A DNA stretch of 64,000 nucleotides from Culex pipiens pallens. Its lineage: Eukaryota; Arthropoda; Insecta; Diptera; Culicidae. The position numbers and the translations under genes are program-made. How positions within the stretch are numbered: the first letter of the stretch is position 1; every line of letters starts with the position of its first letter. Under the pieces are notes generated by a model. The model did not search any database. It was given only the letters and a program-made list of their open reading frames with translations, and was not told the DNA's origin. Below, in pieces: positions 12,340 to 23,302 of this stretch. The stretch covers positions 14,976,746 to 15,040,745 of the forward strand of contig NC_068938.1 in NCBI RefSeq assembly GCF_016801865.2, read 5' to 3'.

Positions 12340-12760
12340 TGTAATTACAAAAATGACAAGTGAAAATTCAATAATATGTATATCTTTTTAATTTTTTGAG
12401 GGGGACATAAAGTGCAATTGTTTCAGAACATTCCAGAATGAGCAAAAAAAAACTTTGACCTGGTTATAATTTTTGGAAAAAAAATGATTTGTGACACAAG
12501 ACATTTTTATAATTTCTTTTTTTTTAATGTAAATCAAATTTGCAATCTAAAAGTACATCAGTAATACTTTAATCAAGTGTACATTTTTTATTTTAAAACA
12601 GCCAATCTTTGCCCATCTTTAGAAAAAAAAATTTGAATATACTGAGAAAATTACCTGTTTTGATAGCTGAAATAAATTAAAAAAAACAAACAGCAAAAAA
12701 TAGACTTTCTTAGTATTGCCTTGTCAGACCTAATGGTCCGATTTTCAACTTTTTAAAAAG
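12340..12760. repeat. third, degraded copy of the foldback arm (direct orientation)
   Basis: The order of landmarks of the left arm recurs: ACAAAAATGA..GTGAAAATTCAA, then an AACTTTGACCTGGTTATAAT phrase, then a TTTGCAATCTAAAAGTA phrase, then TTTGCCCATCTTTAGAAAAA, then CCTAATGGTCCGATTT. Divergence is greater than between the two foldback arms. Confidence 0.5.
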
Positions 12761-14480
12761 GCAACCTTTGTGAAATTTTCGGATCTCCTAAGAAACAAAT
12801 ATTTTGAACTTTGGAATCACATTCAAAAGGGCAACCATGTCGGTAAAAAAATGGCTGTTATCAAACTATGATTTATGGACCTTATGATTATAACCAACCA
12901 GTCCTGAAAGGGTTAAAGCAACTCTACGGAAACTAGGATTTGATAGTTGGGAATTTGTTGCCAATATTAAAAAGCCGGGATTACTAAATCATCATCTGGC
13001 ATCGGAGTGAGAAAATTGTTCATCCACATAATACAACGATAAATTTTCATCAAAGTGTTCAAATTACGTTCAGAAGGATGTATATCAGCTGCAGCCAAAG
13101 GGGCTTCAAACGGAATTTGAACTTCTTAAAGCTATATCTCAGTCCTATAAGCCCAGGTGTTCCCTATGTTAATAGGACCTTTTCAAATAAAACTCTAGAT
13201 TTCTTTTCAAGCAATAACCTATAAGAAAGGTAATTAAAAAAGTTTAAAAATTCATTTGAGAGCCTAATTACAATGTTATGATTTAAATGATTTGAATTTT
13301 GGAATTTACTGGACGAAGCTAATAAAAAATACAAAGAAAAAAGTAGGAATTCCCTTCTTCCTGTAACAAAGAATAAATGCATCTATTGTGGATTTACCAT
13401 GTTGGAGAATATTCCTAAGATCCTTTCGGATCAAACGCATCAAAAATCATTGAAATCGGTTAGAAATGACCATTCAACTAATCGAAAAAATGTTTATTTT
13501 AAAGGTCCTTTAAGATAATGTGTTTTTTTATGTTTATAGGACCTTTCAAAAAAAAATCTTGGAATGTTTATCGAAACATTAGTCCTTCCACTTAACTAGT
13601 CTCCCATTCAGTGTTCTAAACCTTCAATTCTGCACCCTCATCGTGATTGATACGTTTCCCTTCGATTTACTTTTTGCAATGCTCTGTTTTGGATAGTCAT
13701 TCTGTGCTCCGCAACGGGGTGCTGGTACTATCACTCCGATAAAGCCTAATTGGCGAAATAGACTCTTATCAATGCCTTGCCTCCCCCCATTTTTCCCCAC
13801 TCCATAAGTGACCAATAAAATTTGAGACATGAAAAGATTTGTTTGTGAAAACGGCAATAGACATGTTTTCAGGTAATCGATGAATTACATCATTTGATTT
13901 GATTAAGAGTAGAAAAAATGGCCATGCTATTTACATAAACCTTTTTCCTTCAGATATGAATGTTCCATTCAACCCACGAAGAATGTTTTATCGAATTAGA
14001 AACAATTTACAAATTGATAGTTTGTATCGTCTGAGCTATACATTATTCAGTGCAACCAAAATTGATACGTGTGTGACTATTGCAATGACACGGGAAAAAA
14101 AGAATCATGCTGAACGACGATTTTTTTACTCACGTGAATCAAACAATTTTTCATTATCACGATCTGGTTGAGTGTAAAAGATTTAAAACTATCAATTGTT
14201 CCAGTGTGCACGAGGGAAATTCCACCTGTGGTTCAAATGGAACCACTTGAAAAGTGGACCACAACGAACTTCGCTTGTACCAAGTCACACACTTTTTCCA
14301 ATCCACAGCCTTGATTAGACACTGTTAAAAAATGTTATCAAATTTAGTTTTTTTTATGTATTTGTTTTCAAAAACTGTTTTGCAGTTGCATGTTTTTATT
14401 CTACATTTTTAGGAAATATATTTTTTTTTTCACAGTTCCCCTTTCCCTCGATAAGTGACAAACAGAATTAGAACCATATC
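12761..14480. other. intergenic DNA between genes A and B
   Basis: No coding signal. The phrase CTGAAAGGGTTAA at 12904-12916 matches the right end of the TTAA-type MITE at 33598-33730, so a remnant of that family may lie here. Otherwise AT-rich and unremarkable. Confidence 0.3.
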
Positions 14481-14483
14481 AAG

Positions 14484-14591
14484 TCCGGCCATATCTTATC
14501 GACAAACACTATCTTCCCTCGTCATCATCACCATCATCGACACCAAGTTATATTTTAACCCACAGGTCAACCACTGGCGCAGCTCAGTCAA
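14484..14591 (+). promoter_or_regulatory. candidate core promoter of ABCC gene B
   Basis: A GATA-type site (CTTATCG near 14496), a TATATTTT at 14549-14556 and an initiator-like CTCAGTC at 14583-14589 are in order upstream of the start codon. The TATA to initiator spacing (about 37) is slightly long, so the call is tentative. It would give a 5' UTR of about 396 nt. Confidence 0.35.
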
Positions 14592-14780
14592 TTGAAGGTA
14601 ACCGAACTAGGTGGACCGATCTCCCCTCTTCCCAACGAAACTTGTTGTAAAATAATCGCATTGTAGTGGAATTACCGTTCGAACAAAAAAAAATCCTTAT
14701 CAGTCTCGAAAAGTGATAAGACGAGGTGCGTAGAACCGTGACTTCGCGAGTTTCAGTGCTGATATCGACGATATAATCAC

Positions 14781-14894
14781 ATGCCGGAGGTGATTGATTT
14801 GTGAATGATTTCGTGGAATAAAGGTGCCAGTCGTTGGAGGACAGCCGGAGAGGCCGCATGGTGTCGTAGTTACAGTGCTGAGAAGTTCGAGTGA
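14781..14894 (+). promoter_or_regulatory. two back-to-back upstream ORFs of gene B
   Basis: ATG at 14781 opens a 7-codon frame ending in TGA at 14802-14804. The very next base triplet is another ATG (14805) opening a 29-codon frame ending at 14894. Both lie in the presumed 5' UTR, 87 bases before the start of the transporter. They may restrain translation (inference). Confidence 0.4.
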
Positions 14895-14981
14895 ATTTAG
14901 TCGCGAAAACGGTGGAAAGCTGTGAATTGTTCAACCAGAAAAGCGAAATAACTTGGAAAGTGGATTAACAAGCGGCAACGA

Positions 14982-17900
14982 ATGACGTTCGAGGAGTTTT
15001 GTGGGGGTCCCTTTTGGGTAAGTTAGAGTTTGGTATTAGGTATACCGTCTTATGGGGCGAATCGGGACAGCTGCTTTATCATGTTGTGCATGTTGTTGTA
15101 AAGCAAATAAGTCGTGTAATGACACAACGTTTTAATATCTTTAATATTTTGAAAAAAAAAGATAAATAACTCTAAAAACTGCTGTCCTGATTCAAACTAA
15201 AGTCTCAATTTGCACCAGTTGACAGTAGTAAAGTATTAATCTGATTTTATTTATTTTTTCAATTCAATTCGGTTTATTTGTGAATGATCAAGTTACAATG
15301 AGTTCATTTAGGTACATAACAGAGTTTTGGAGTTCCTTTCAGCTGTGTGTTACATCGTAATTCAATCGAAAGTATTATTACTTATAAATATGAAATAGAA
15401 GGCAAGAGTAAGAAAAAGTTTTCAAAAAACTTACATAAAGCTAATTTTCAATTAAATTGAATACATTGGGGTATAACCAAGTTTAACGAACATTGATTTC
15501 AATGATTTCTCTAAAATGCCCAAATTTGTGATTTGGTGACGAACATAAAAACGCATTTTTTTCCTAATACCGTCAGTGGGGGTGACATTGGGTCTGGGGG
15601 GTGAGATTGGGTCAAAGTGATTTTTTACGGATTTTACAATTTTTCAGGTTATTCTCAATGAAACTGAATTCTGTTAAAGGGGTTGTGTAGGGGACATCTT
15701 AAGATGACTTCGCTGAAAAAATATCGTTCCAAAAACAAATCTTGTTATTTTGGCAGATGTCTAAAGTTGGGGTACGTTTTTGGCCAAAAATGACCTCTCA
15801 AAAAATCATTTTTCTAATATTTTTGTTAAAATTGCTCGAAAACTACCCAAATGTTTGAAAATCTCCACTTCAAACATTGTAGCGTGTCAATACGATTCCC
15901 TCGAACAAGAAACGCTGTTGGATGACTTGTTTTTACCATATCGTTGTATTTAAGCATCATTTTAGTTTCATTTGACCCAATGTCACCCCCTCTAAGGGGT
16001 GAGATTGGGTCAATTTTCAAACTATTGGCATTTTAGGTAGTGTTCATCAAAATCCACCATATTTTGGGAAAATGTTAGTAAACTATCTAAGAACAAATCT
16101 ACGTTGAAAGATTTTCGATGTTATTTAAATTGTTTTTGTTATTAAGAAATTTCGAGAGGTGTATCGTTTTTTGACCCATAGTCACCCCCACTGACAGTAC
16201 CTGATTTAATTTTGATAGCCAAATCTTTAATTATGAGCAGAATATTAGTTCAAAAATTTTATTTGAATTATAATGTTCACTGTTATTTTATTTCTAAGCT
16301 GCCTTCAAAAATAACATTGTTGTTTTCAACTCAAGATGACTTTCATAACTGATAAAATAGAAGCAAAATTATGGATAAATTCTTTTATTTTTTTTCTCGT
16401 CAGGATATCTAATTTTATTGTCATTTAATGCGTTTTTAAAGAATAAATGAAGCTTATTCCCATTTTACTATAAAATGTGTTCCACTTGATGCTAATGATA
16501 TATTAACACAAAAGAAAAGCAAAGTAATCCACTTTAACGACCCCCGGGTCTTTTGTGGTCTCTGTTGCAAGTATCTGCTCATTTCTAGGCGTTCAAAGGT
16601 TATGTGTGGTGAGTCACCCAAAACCTCTTTTACGCAAATGGACCGACGTTTTACTTCCCCATCCGATAGAAGGCGTGGTCAGGCAAATCTCGTCTCGAAA
16701 AATGCCACCGGGTCCTCTGGGATTGAACCCAGGCCATACTGGGGTTCAGAGGCTACCACGCTAACCACTAAACCACCGGACCCGGCTATATATTAATATA
16801 TTAACACGCTACATTTAAATTCACGAACTTTGTCTGTAGGCTTTATCTTTAAAATTGTTCATGGAACTCGAAAATGCTGTTTTTTCAATTCAAGTTTAAG
16901 AGGAAACTTGTGTCAGTTTTGGAATGAAAGTAAGGTTCCTTCAAAGTATGGTGAATAAACATTTCTTGGATTAACTAAGCTTTGAAACGGTGGAACGCAT
17001 TATAATTCAGTTTTCCTAACATTTTTTTGTAAGTTTAATTAGAAATTAGTTTAGAATTAATCAAGGCTCAAACCTTGCACCTAACTGTAGAAAAAAAACT
17101 GGTTCGAGTAGTTAGTTTGCATATCTGCAGCTTTGCTTTGATCAGTTTAACCACATTCGATCAAAAATAATCTTAAGACATTCCTTTAGTTTTTCAAAAG
17201 TATTTGTCCACAAAATTTTGCATGTGTTTTTTTTTGTCTATATACTTTTTATTTGTTAGGCGTTGGAAATACCTTAGTCTATGAAATGACTGAAATTTAT
17301 GATTACTAGAGAAGATGTAACACGCGAGACTTATGCAATACAATGTTATAGCAGCAAATGAAACACATAAAATTAAATATGATTTATAAAAATGTCCTTT
17401 GATTCTATTTTCCACAGATGTTTTACACTGTCTCAAACAATTTGAGGAAATAATTTTTCATTTAATTTTTTTTTCAAGATTTTAATGCGATAAACATGTC
17501 AAATGAAAACAATTGAAAACGCATTTTCTTGCGTTGTTTTTTTACACATGATATTTAAAATTTGTTAACAAATATTTTGATTTTTTGCAAAATTTCAATG
17601 TTTTTTTTTTCAAAAATTGATTGAGTTTTTTTAAACTCATGATTGCAAAGCAACTATACTGTCAAATAATGCATTTAACAAGATTTTTTATCGAAGTGAT
17701 AATCCATAGCTTTTATTTTTTTGGCCCTGCAGTCAAGAGACATAAACTTTGAAAAATATTTGAAACGGCCTATTATTTCCCCAATCATTTTTGGATGTTT
17801 TCCAGAGATGATTGATTTTTCTCAAATAGTTATGATAGTATATGGTTTTAAAACTCAATGTCAACTTATTTGGGCATCTTATTAAAGACGTATTTGCCTG

Positions 17901-20900
17901 GACTAGTCGCTTCCCGAGTGAATCACGAAAAACAATAAATCATACCGATTAATACTCCGCCAAGGCTTGTCGTACGATGACATGCATCGCGACGCCGCCG
18001 TATCGTCATGCCACCAAATATGGTGGTCAGTTTTTCTTTGATAACAATCACAACCGCTCTCTCCCCACATTTTATCAATTTATTTATCAGAACCTGTCGC
18101 AATCGATGCATCATACTGACCGAATCTCTTTTCTTATTTCTCTAGGACGACACCCTAACATGGCGCGCCGAAGACGCCGATCTGACCTTCTGCTTCCAGC
18201 GCGTTATTCTCCAGTGGGTTCCGTGCTTCTTCCTGTTCGTGTTCACCGCGTACGAAGCGTACCGGATCGCAACCAGCCGGTACCGGGATATTCCATGGAA
18301 CTGGCTGAACATCACGAAGATTGTCATCAATTGTGCGTTGATGGTGCTGTCCTGGATTGACTTGGGAATGGTCGTGAACTATCACGATCAGAATGGGGTG
18401 TTTGATGTGCAGATCGTCGTTGCGGTATTGAATGCTGTGGCTTACGTGAGTTGATCTTTTGCTAAGCTAAGATTACTAGACTAAATTGCTTGAACTTTGT
18501 TACAGATTGTCGTTATGATCCTGTACTACTTCTTCCGGAAGTATGGAGTACGAAGCTCAGGAACGGTGTTCATTTTCTGGTTCTTGAAGGCCTTTTTTGG
18601 AATTATTCAGATGCGAACCGAAGCAAAGCTCCATCAAGCTCGGGACAATCCGATTGGCTCCGGCGAAACGATCGTCTTCGCCGAGTACCAGTTTGTCAGT
18701 TTCACGCTGCAGTACGCGTTTATCTGCTTGATTCTCCTGCTGGAGATTCTACCAGATCAAGCCCCACGCTACAGTGACTACCCAAAACAGAGAAACCCGA
18801 ATCCGGAACTCAAGTCCAGTTTCTTCGTGAAACTGCTCTACATGTACTTTGACTCGTTCACGTGGACGGGCTTCCGTAAGCCGCTTACCGACGATGACAT
18901 GTTCGACCTTAACCCGGAGGACACGTCGCGGGAGTTGGTTCCACCGTTCGACAAGTACTGGTACGAGAGCGTCGAGAACGGTCGTCGCAAGCAAATGGCC
19001 ACCGATAAGAAGGCTGGCAAAGTCAACCCCACGTACAAACCGCACGCGCAGACCAATGGATCCGTGCTGCCGGCCATGGTCAAGGCTTACGGGGGACCAT
19101 TCTGGTTCGCCGGGCTGCTTCAGCTGGCCATATCGGGACTTCAGTTTGCCTCGCCATACCTAATGCAGTGAGTTGAAGATCTTTAAGTTCAATAACTCGA
19201 TCACTTACCTTTGATCTGTTTTCTAGGGAACTGATGGGTAACATCGCAATGGACGGACCGTTCTGGATCGGAATGCTGATTACGTTCGCGCTCTTCTTCA
19301 ACTCGCTGCTGATTGCACTGTTCAACGGACAGTACTTCCGAAAGACCTTCATCGTAGGATTCCGCATCCGAACCGGCTTGATCAGCGCCATCTACCGAAA
19401 GGCACTGAGAATCTCCAGCTTCGCCAAGAAAGACACCACGGTGGGTGAAATTGTCAACCTGATGGCGGTCGATGCGCAGCGGTTCTTCGAGTTGACGTCC
19501 TACCTGCACGTTCTGTGGTCCGCCCCGATCATCATCGCCGTTTGCATCTTCTTGCTGTACGAGATCCTCGGCGTAGCCGTGTTTGCCGGGTTGGCTGTGA
19601 TGGTAATCATGATCCCACTGACTGGATTTATTGCTAGTAAGCTTCGCGACCTTCAAGTAGCCCAAATGAAGATCAAAGACGATCGCGTCAAACGGATGAA
19701 CGAGATCCTCAGCGGTATGAAGGTCCTCAAGCTGTACGCTTGGGAGCCCAGCTTCCAGCAGGACGTCGTAGAAACACGTGGAACCGAAATTGGTATTCTC
19801 AAATCGATGGCATACTACGGAGCGGCGACGTTCTTCGTGTGGAGCATGGCTCCATTCCTCGTAACCCTCGCCTCCTTCACAGTTTTCGTACTGATCGACG
19901 AGAACAACGTGCTCGACCCGCAAACCGCCTTCGTTTCGCTTGCCCTGTTCAACATCCTTCGCTTCCCGCTGGCCATGTTCCCGATGATGATCACGTTCGC
20001 AATGCAGGCCTGGGTTTCGATCCAACGTATCAACAAGTTTATGAACAGTGAAGAGCTCGACCCGAACAACGTGACGCACAACCGAAGCGATGACGCGATC
20101 GCTATCAAGGACGGAACCTTCTCCTGGGGCGACGAAACACCAACGCTGAAGAACATCAACCTAACCTTGGCGAAGGGAAAGCTGTCAGCAATCGTCGGAA
20201 GTGTCGGAACGGGAAAGAGTTCGCTGATTTCGGCGCTGCTCGGTGAGATGGAGAAGATCAAGGGAACGATCAACACTGACGGATCGATCGCGTTCGTGCC
20301 GCAGCAGGCTTGGATTCAGAATGCTACTCTGAAGGAGAACATCCTCTTTGGAAGAGCTTTCAATGCTCAGAAGTACGATCAAGTGCTCGAGTGTTGTGCG
20401 TTGAAACCGGATCTGGAGATGCTACCGGGTGGGGATAGCACGGAGATCGGCGAGAAGGGTATCAACTTGTCGGGAGGACAGAAGCAGCGCGTTGCGCTGG
20501 CAAGAGCCGTCTATGCTGATGCCGAGATTTACCTGTTTGACGATCCGTTGAGCGCGGTTGACGCCCACGTTGGAAAGCACATATTTGAGAAGGTGATTGG
20601 ACCGCAGGGAATGTTGGTTGGACGCTCGAGATTGTTGGTAACGCACGGTATTTCCTTCCTGCCTCACGTGGAGGAGATTTTCGTCATCAAGGACGGAGAG
20701 ATCTCCGAGAGTGGTTCGTACCAGCAGCTGCTGGATCAGAAGGGAGCCTTTTCGGAGTTCCTCACGCAGCACATTCAAGAGCTGGACGAAGAAGACGAGG
20801 AGTTGGCGATCATTCAAGAAACGCTGCAAGATGAACAGTCACGCCACGTGGTTCAGCGGGCCATGTCAACACGGTCGAAGGGATCGAACGGAAGTGGTGG

Positions 20901-22804
20901 AAGTATGCGCAAGAAGAAGTTGAGCAGACAAGAGTCCCGGAATAGTAATAAGGTGGAGACTCCGGCAGCGCAGGTAAAGGGAGCGACATTGATCGAGAAG
21001 GAAGAGTCTGCAACTGGAGCGGTTGACTTTGCTGTGTATATCAAGTACTTCAAAGCAATTGGATGGAATCTGGCGTTCTGGTCAATCTTCTTCAGCGTCA
21101 TAAATCAAGCATCCGCTATATACGGAAGCGTATGGTTGACAAACTGGTCCGAGGATCCGGAAGCAGCGACGGATCCTTCCGTCAGAGACATGTACCTCGG
21201 AGTGTACGGTGGACTTGGAGGAGTCCAATCGTTCGCACTTCTGATTGCTTCCATTACACTAGCCCTCGGATGCCTCAAAGCAGCCAACAAGATGCACAAC
21301 AACCTTCTGGAAAGCACCATGCGCATGCCGATGTCCTTCTTCGACACAACCCCGCAAGGTCGTATCATGAACCGCTTCTCGAAGGACGTGGACGTAGCGG
21401 ACAACACGCTGCCCCAATCAATCCGTATGTGGCTCATGATGTTCTTCAACGTAATTGGAGTGTTCATCGTCATTGCTGTGTCCACGCCGATCTTTCTGGC
21501 GGTCGTTCCCGTGTTTATGCTTATTTACTACGCAGTCCAGAAGTTCTACATCGCTACCTCGCGTCAACTCAAGCGACTCGAGTCCGTCACCAGGAGTCCG
21601 ATCTATTCCCACTTTGGCGAAAGCATCACCGGACAGTCGACGATCCGCGCCTACGGCGAGCAAGATCGCTTCAAGCAGGAGTCTGAGAAGCGCGTCGATT
21701 ACAACCAGCTGATGTCCTACCCGAGTATCATCGCGAACCGATGGCTGGCGATCCGGCTGGAGATTGTCGGCGCCCTGGTGGTGTTCTTCGCTGCTTTGTT
21801 TGCCATGCTGAGTCGAGAGACCATCGGAGCCGCCATGGTTGGACTGTCGATCACGTATGCGCTGCAGATTTCGGCCGTGTTAAGCTTTTTGGTACGGATG
21901 ACCGCTGAAGTTGAGACGAACATCGTTGCGGTCGAGCGACTCGAGGAGTACACGGTGCTGCCGAGGGAAGCAGAGTGGCAGGTTGGAACGGTCGACAAAG
22001 CGTGGCCGATTGATGGTAATGTCGATTTCAACAACTACAAGATTCGCTACCGGGAAGGGCTGGACCTGGTTATCAGGGGGATCTCGTTGAGTGTTAAGGG
22101 TGGAGAGAAGATTGGAATCGTGGGAAGAACCGGAGCCGGCAAGTCCAGCTTGACACTGGGTTTGTTCAGAATTGTGGAAGCCGCTGGTGGAGAGATTGTC
22201 ATTGATGGGTTGGACATATCCAAGATGGGACTGCATCAGCTGAGAAGTCGTCTCACGATTATCCCGCAGGATCCGGTGCTGTTCTCGGGAAATCTCCGTA
22301 TGAACGTTGATCCGTTCAAGGACTATTCTGACGATCAGGTGTGGAAGGCGCTTGAGTTGTCCCACTTGAAGAGCTTCGTCAAGGGACTTCCAGCTGGTCT
22401 GGATCACGAAATTGCGGAGAATGGAGAGAATTTGTCCGTAGGACAACGACAGCTGATCTGCTTGGCTCGAGCTATCCTTCGAAAAACTAAGGTGCTGATT
22501 CTGGATGAAGCCACCGCTGCAGTCGATCTGGAAACCGACGATTTAATTCAGGTACTAACCTCAATAATATCTTAATGTCAATGATTCCTAATCAATTTTC
22601 CTTTCTCAGAAAACAATTCGCTCGGAGTTTGCCGACTGTACGATCCTGACGATCGCCCATCGCCTCAACACCATCATCGACTCGGACCGGGTGCTGGTGC
22701 TGGACAAGGGACTGGTGGCGGAGTGTGATAATCCGCAAAAGCTGCTCGCCGACAAGAGTACCATCTTCTACGGCATGGCCAAGAATGCCGGCATCGTTAA
22801 CTAG
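14982..22804 (+). CDS. MRP: ABCC (MRP1-like) multidrug resistance-associated transporter, gene B
   Basis: Five exons: 14982-15017, 18146-18445, 18506-19167, 19227-22551 and 22610-22804 (introns 3128, 60, 59 and 58 bp; phases 0,0,2,0). They encode 1505 aa beginning MTFEEFCGGPFW. Exons 1-3 carry TMD0 with the family's FCxxxFW start and CFQ..W.PC segment, then the L0 lasso. TMD1 starts at SPYLMQELM (about 328). NBD1: Walker A GSVGTGKSS 657-665, LSGGQ 747-751, Walker B LFDD 769-772, H-loop His806. A Ser/Lys-rich charged linker spans about 850-925. NBD2: GRTGAGKSS 1299-1307, LSVGQ 1402-1406, catalytic Glu1427, H-loop His1458. NBD1 has Asp in place of the catalytic Glu and NBD2 keeps Glu, the asymmetry normal for MRPs. 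By family it exports glutathione and glucuronide conjugates. It is a close paralogue of gene C. The long first intron holds a MITE and a SINE. The symbol rests on similarity to Drosophila MRP and may belong to either paralogue. Confidence 0.95.
15570..16197. mobile_element. 628-bp TA-flanked MITE (Tc1/mariner-type)
   Basis: Flanked by TA at 15568-15569 and 16198-16199. The left end reads CCGTCAGTGGGGGTGACA; the complement of the right end reads CTGTCAGTGGGGGTGACT. A GGGGTGA(C/G)ATTGGGTC motif recurs just inside the left end (15599-15615) and as an internal hairpin at 15974-16011, where GACCCAATGTCACCCC faces GGGGTGAGATTGGGTC. No transposase is encoded. Confidence 0.8.
16510..16786 (-). mobile_element. 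tRNA-headed SINE
   Basis: On the minus strand the element starts with a tRNA-like head (complement of about 16709-16786) with A box TTTAGTGGTTAGCG, B box GGTTCAATCCC, and acceptor-like ends GGGTCCG and AGGACCC. The body GGTGGCATTTTTCGAGACGA (complement near 16693) also occurs in the element at 47250-47668, so they belong to one family. ATATATTAACAC occurs on both sides (16498-16509 and 16796-16807), a plausible target duplication. This is a SINE rather than a working tRNA gene. Confidence 0.75.
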
Positions 22805-23004
22805 ACCGCTGGAGAGGACACAGCTTGGAGAATCTCATCCGAGATGGCGGACACTCTTGAAGGTTGGTTGAATTACTTGGGAAATACCAGCATTTCAGAG
22901 AAATACATTGCGATACGATAGTCCTACAAATACTCTTCATGACGATACCAAAAGGATTCACTACAACTATAGAATAGACGATCACATCACCTATATTTTC
23001 ATAC

Positions 23005-23010
23005 AATAAA
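23005..23010 (+). terminator. polyadenylation signal of gene B
   Basis: AATAAA 200 bases after the stop of gene B. A second AATAAA lies at 23145-23150. Either would place the 3' end within the 498-bp gap to gene C. Confidence 0.55.
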
Positions 23011-23266
23011 GATTTAAAAGTAATGACTGGTATCAGCTTATTCATTGTTGATGACATTGCCTAAGTATTGCGTTGATTTCCCACGAGACCATTACGAAGC
23101 CATTTCCTTGTGGCGCTATCTTACCTCATCGATAAGAGACTTGCAATAAAATCATTAAACCAATAGATAACCAAATATGGAATCAAGTGTCATTTGCACA
23201 GTCATCCCTGAATAACGAGGTGATATCTTTAGAGTCATTTAACTTGTTTCCAGCTTTGAATTGAGT

Positions 23267-23272
23267 TTTATT
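23267..23272 (-). terminator. polyadenylation signal of gene C
   Basis: TTTATT on the + strand, AATAAA on the gene strand, only 31 bases past the stop of gene C. The 3' ends of the convergent genes B and C therefore lie very close together and may overlap if the distal signal of gene B is used. Confidence 0.5.
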
Positions 23273-23302
23273 ACCTAATACCACTATAATTCCGGACCCA
23301 GT

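Larger units (their letters stand above)
15018..18145 (+). other. first intron of gene B (3.1 kb), transposon-bearing
   Basis: It starts GTAAGT after TTTTGG and ends TCTCTAG before GACGAC. Apart from the MITE at 15570-16197 and the SINE at about 16510-16786, it is AT-rich with no coding signal. The matching intron in gene C is only 377 bp, so insertion accounts for much of the size difference. Confidence 0.8.
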
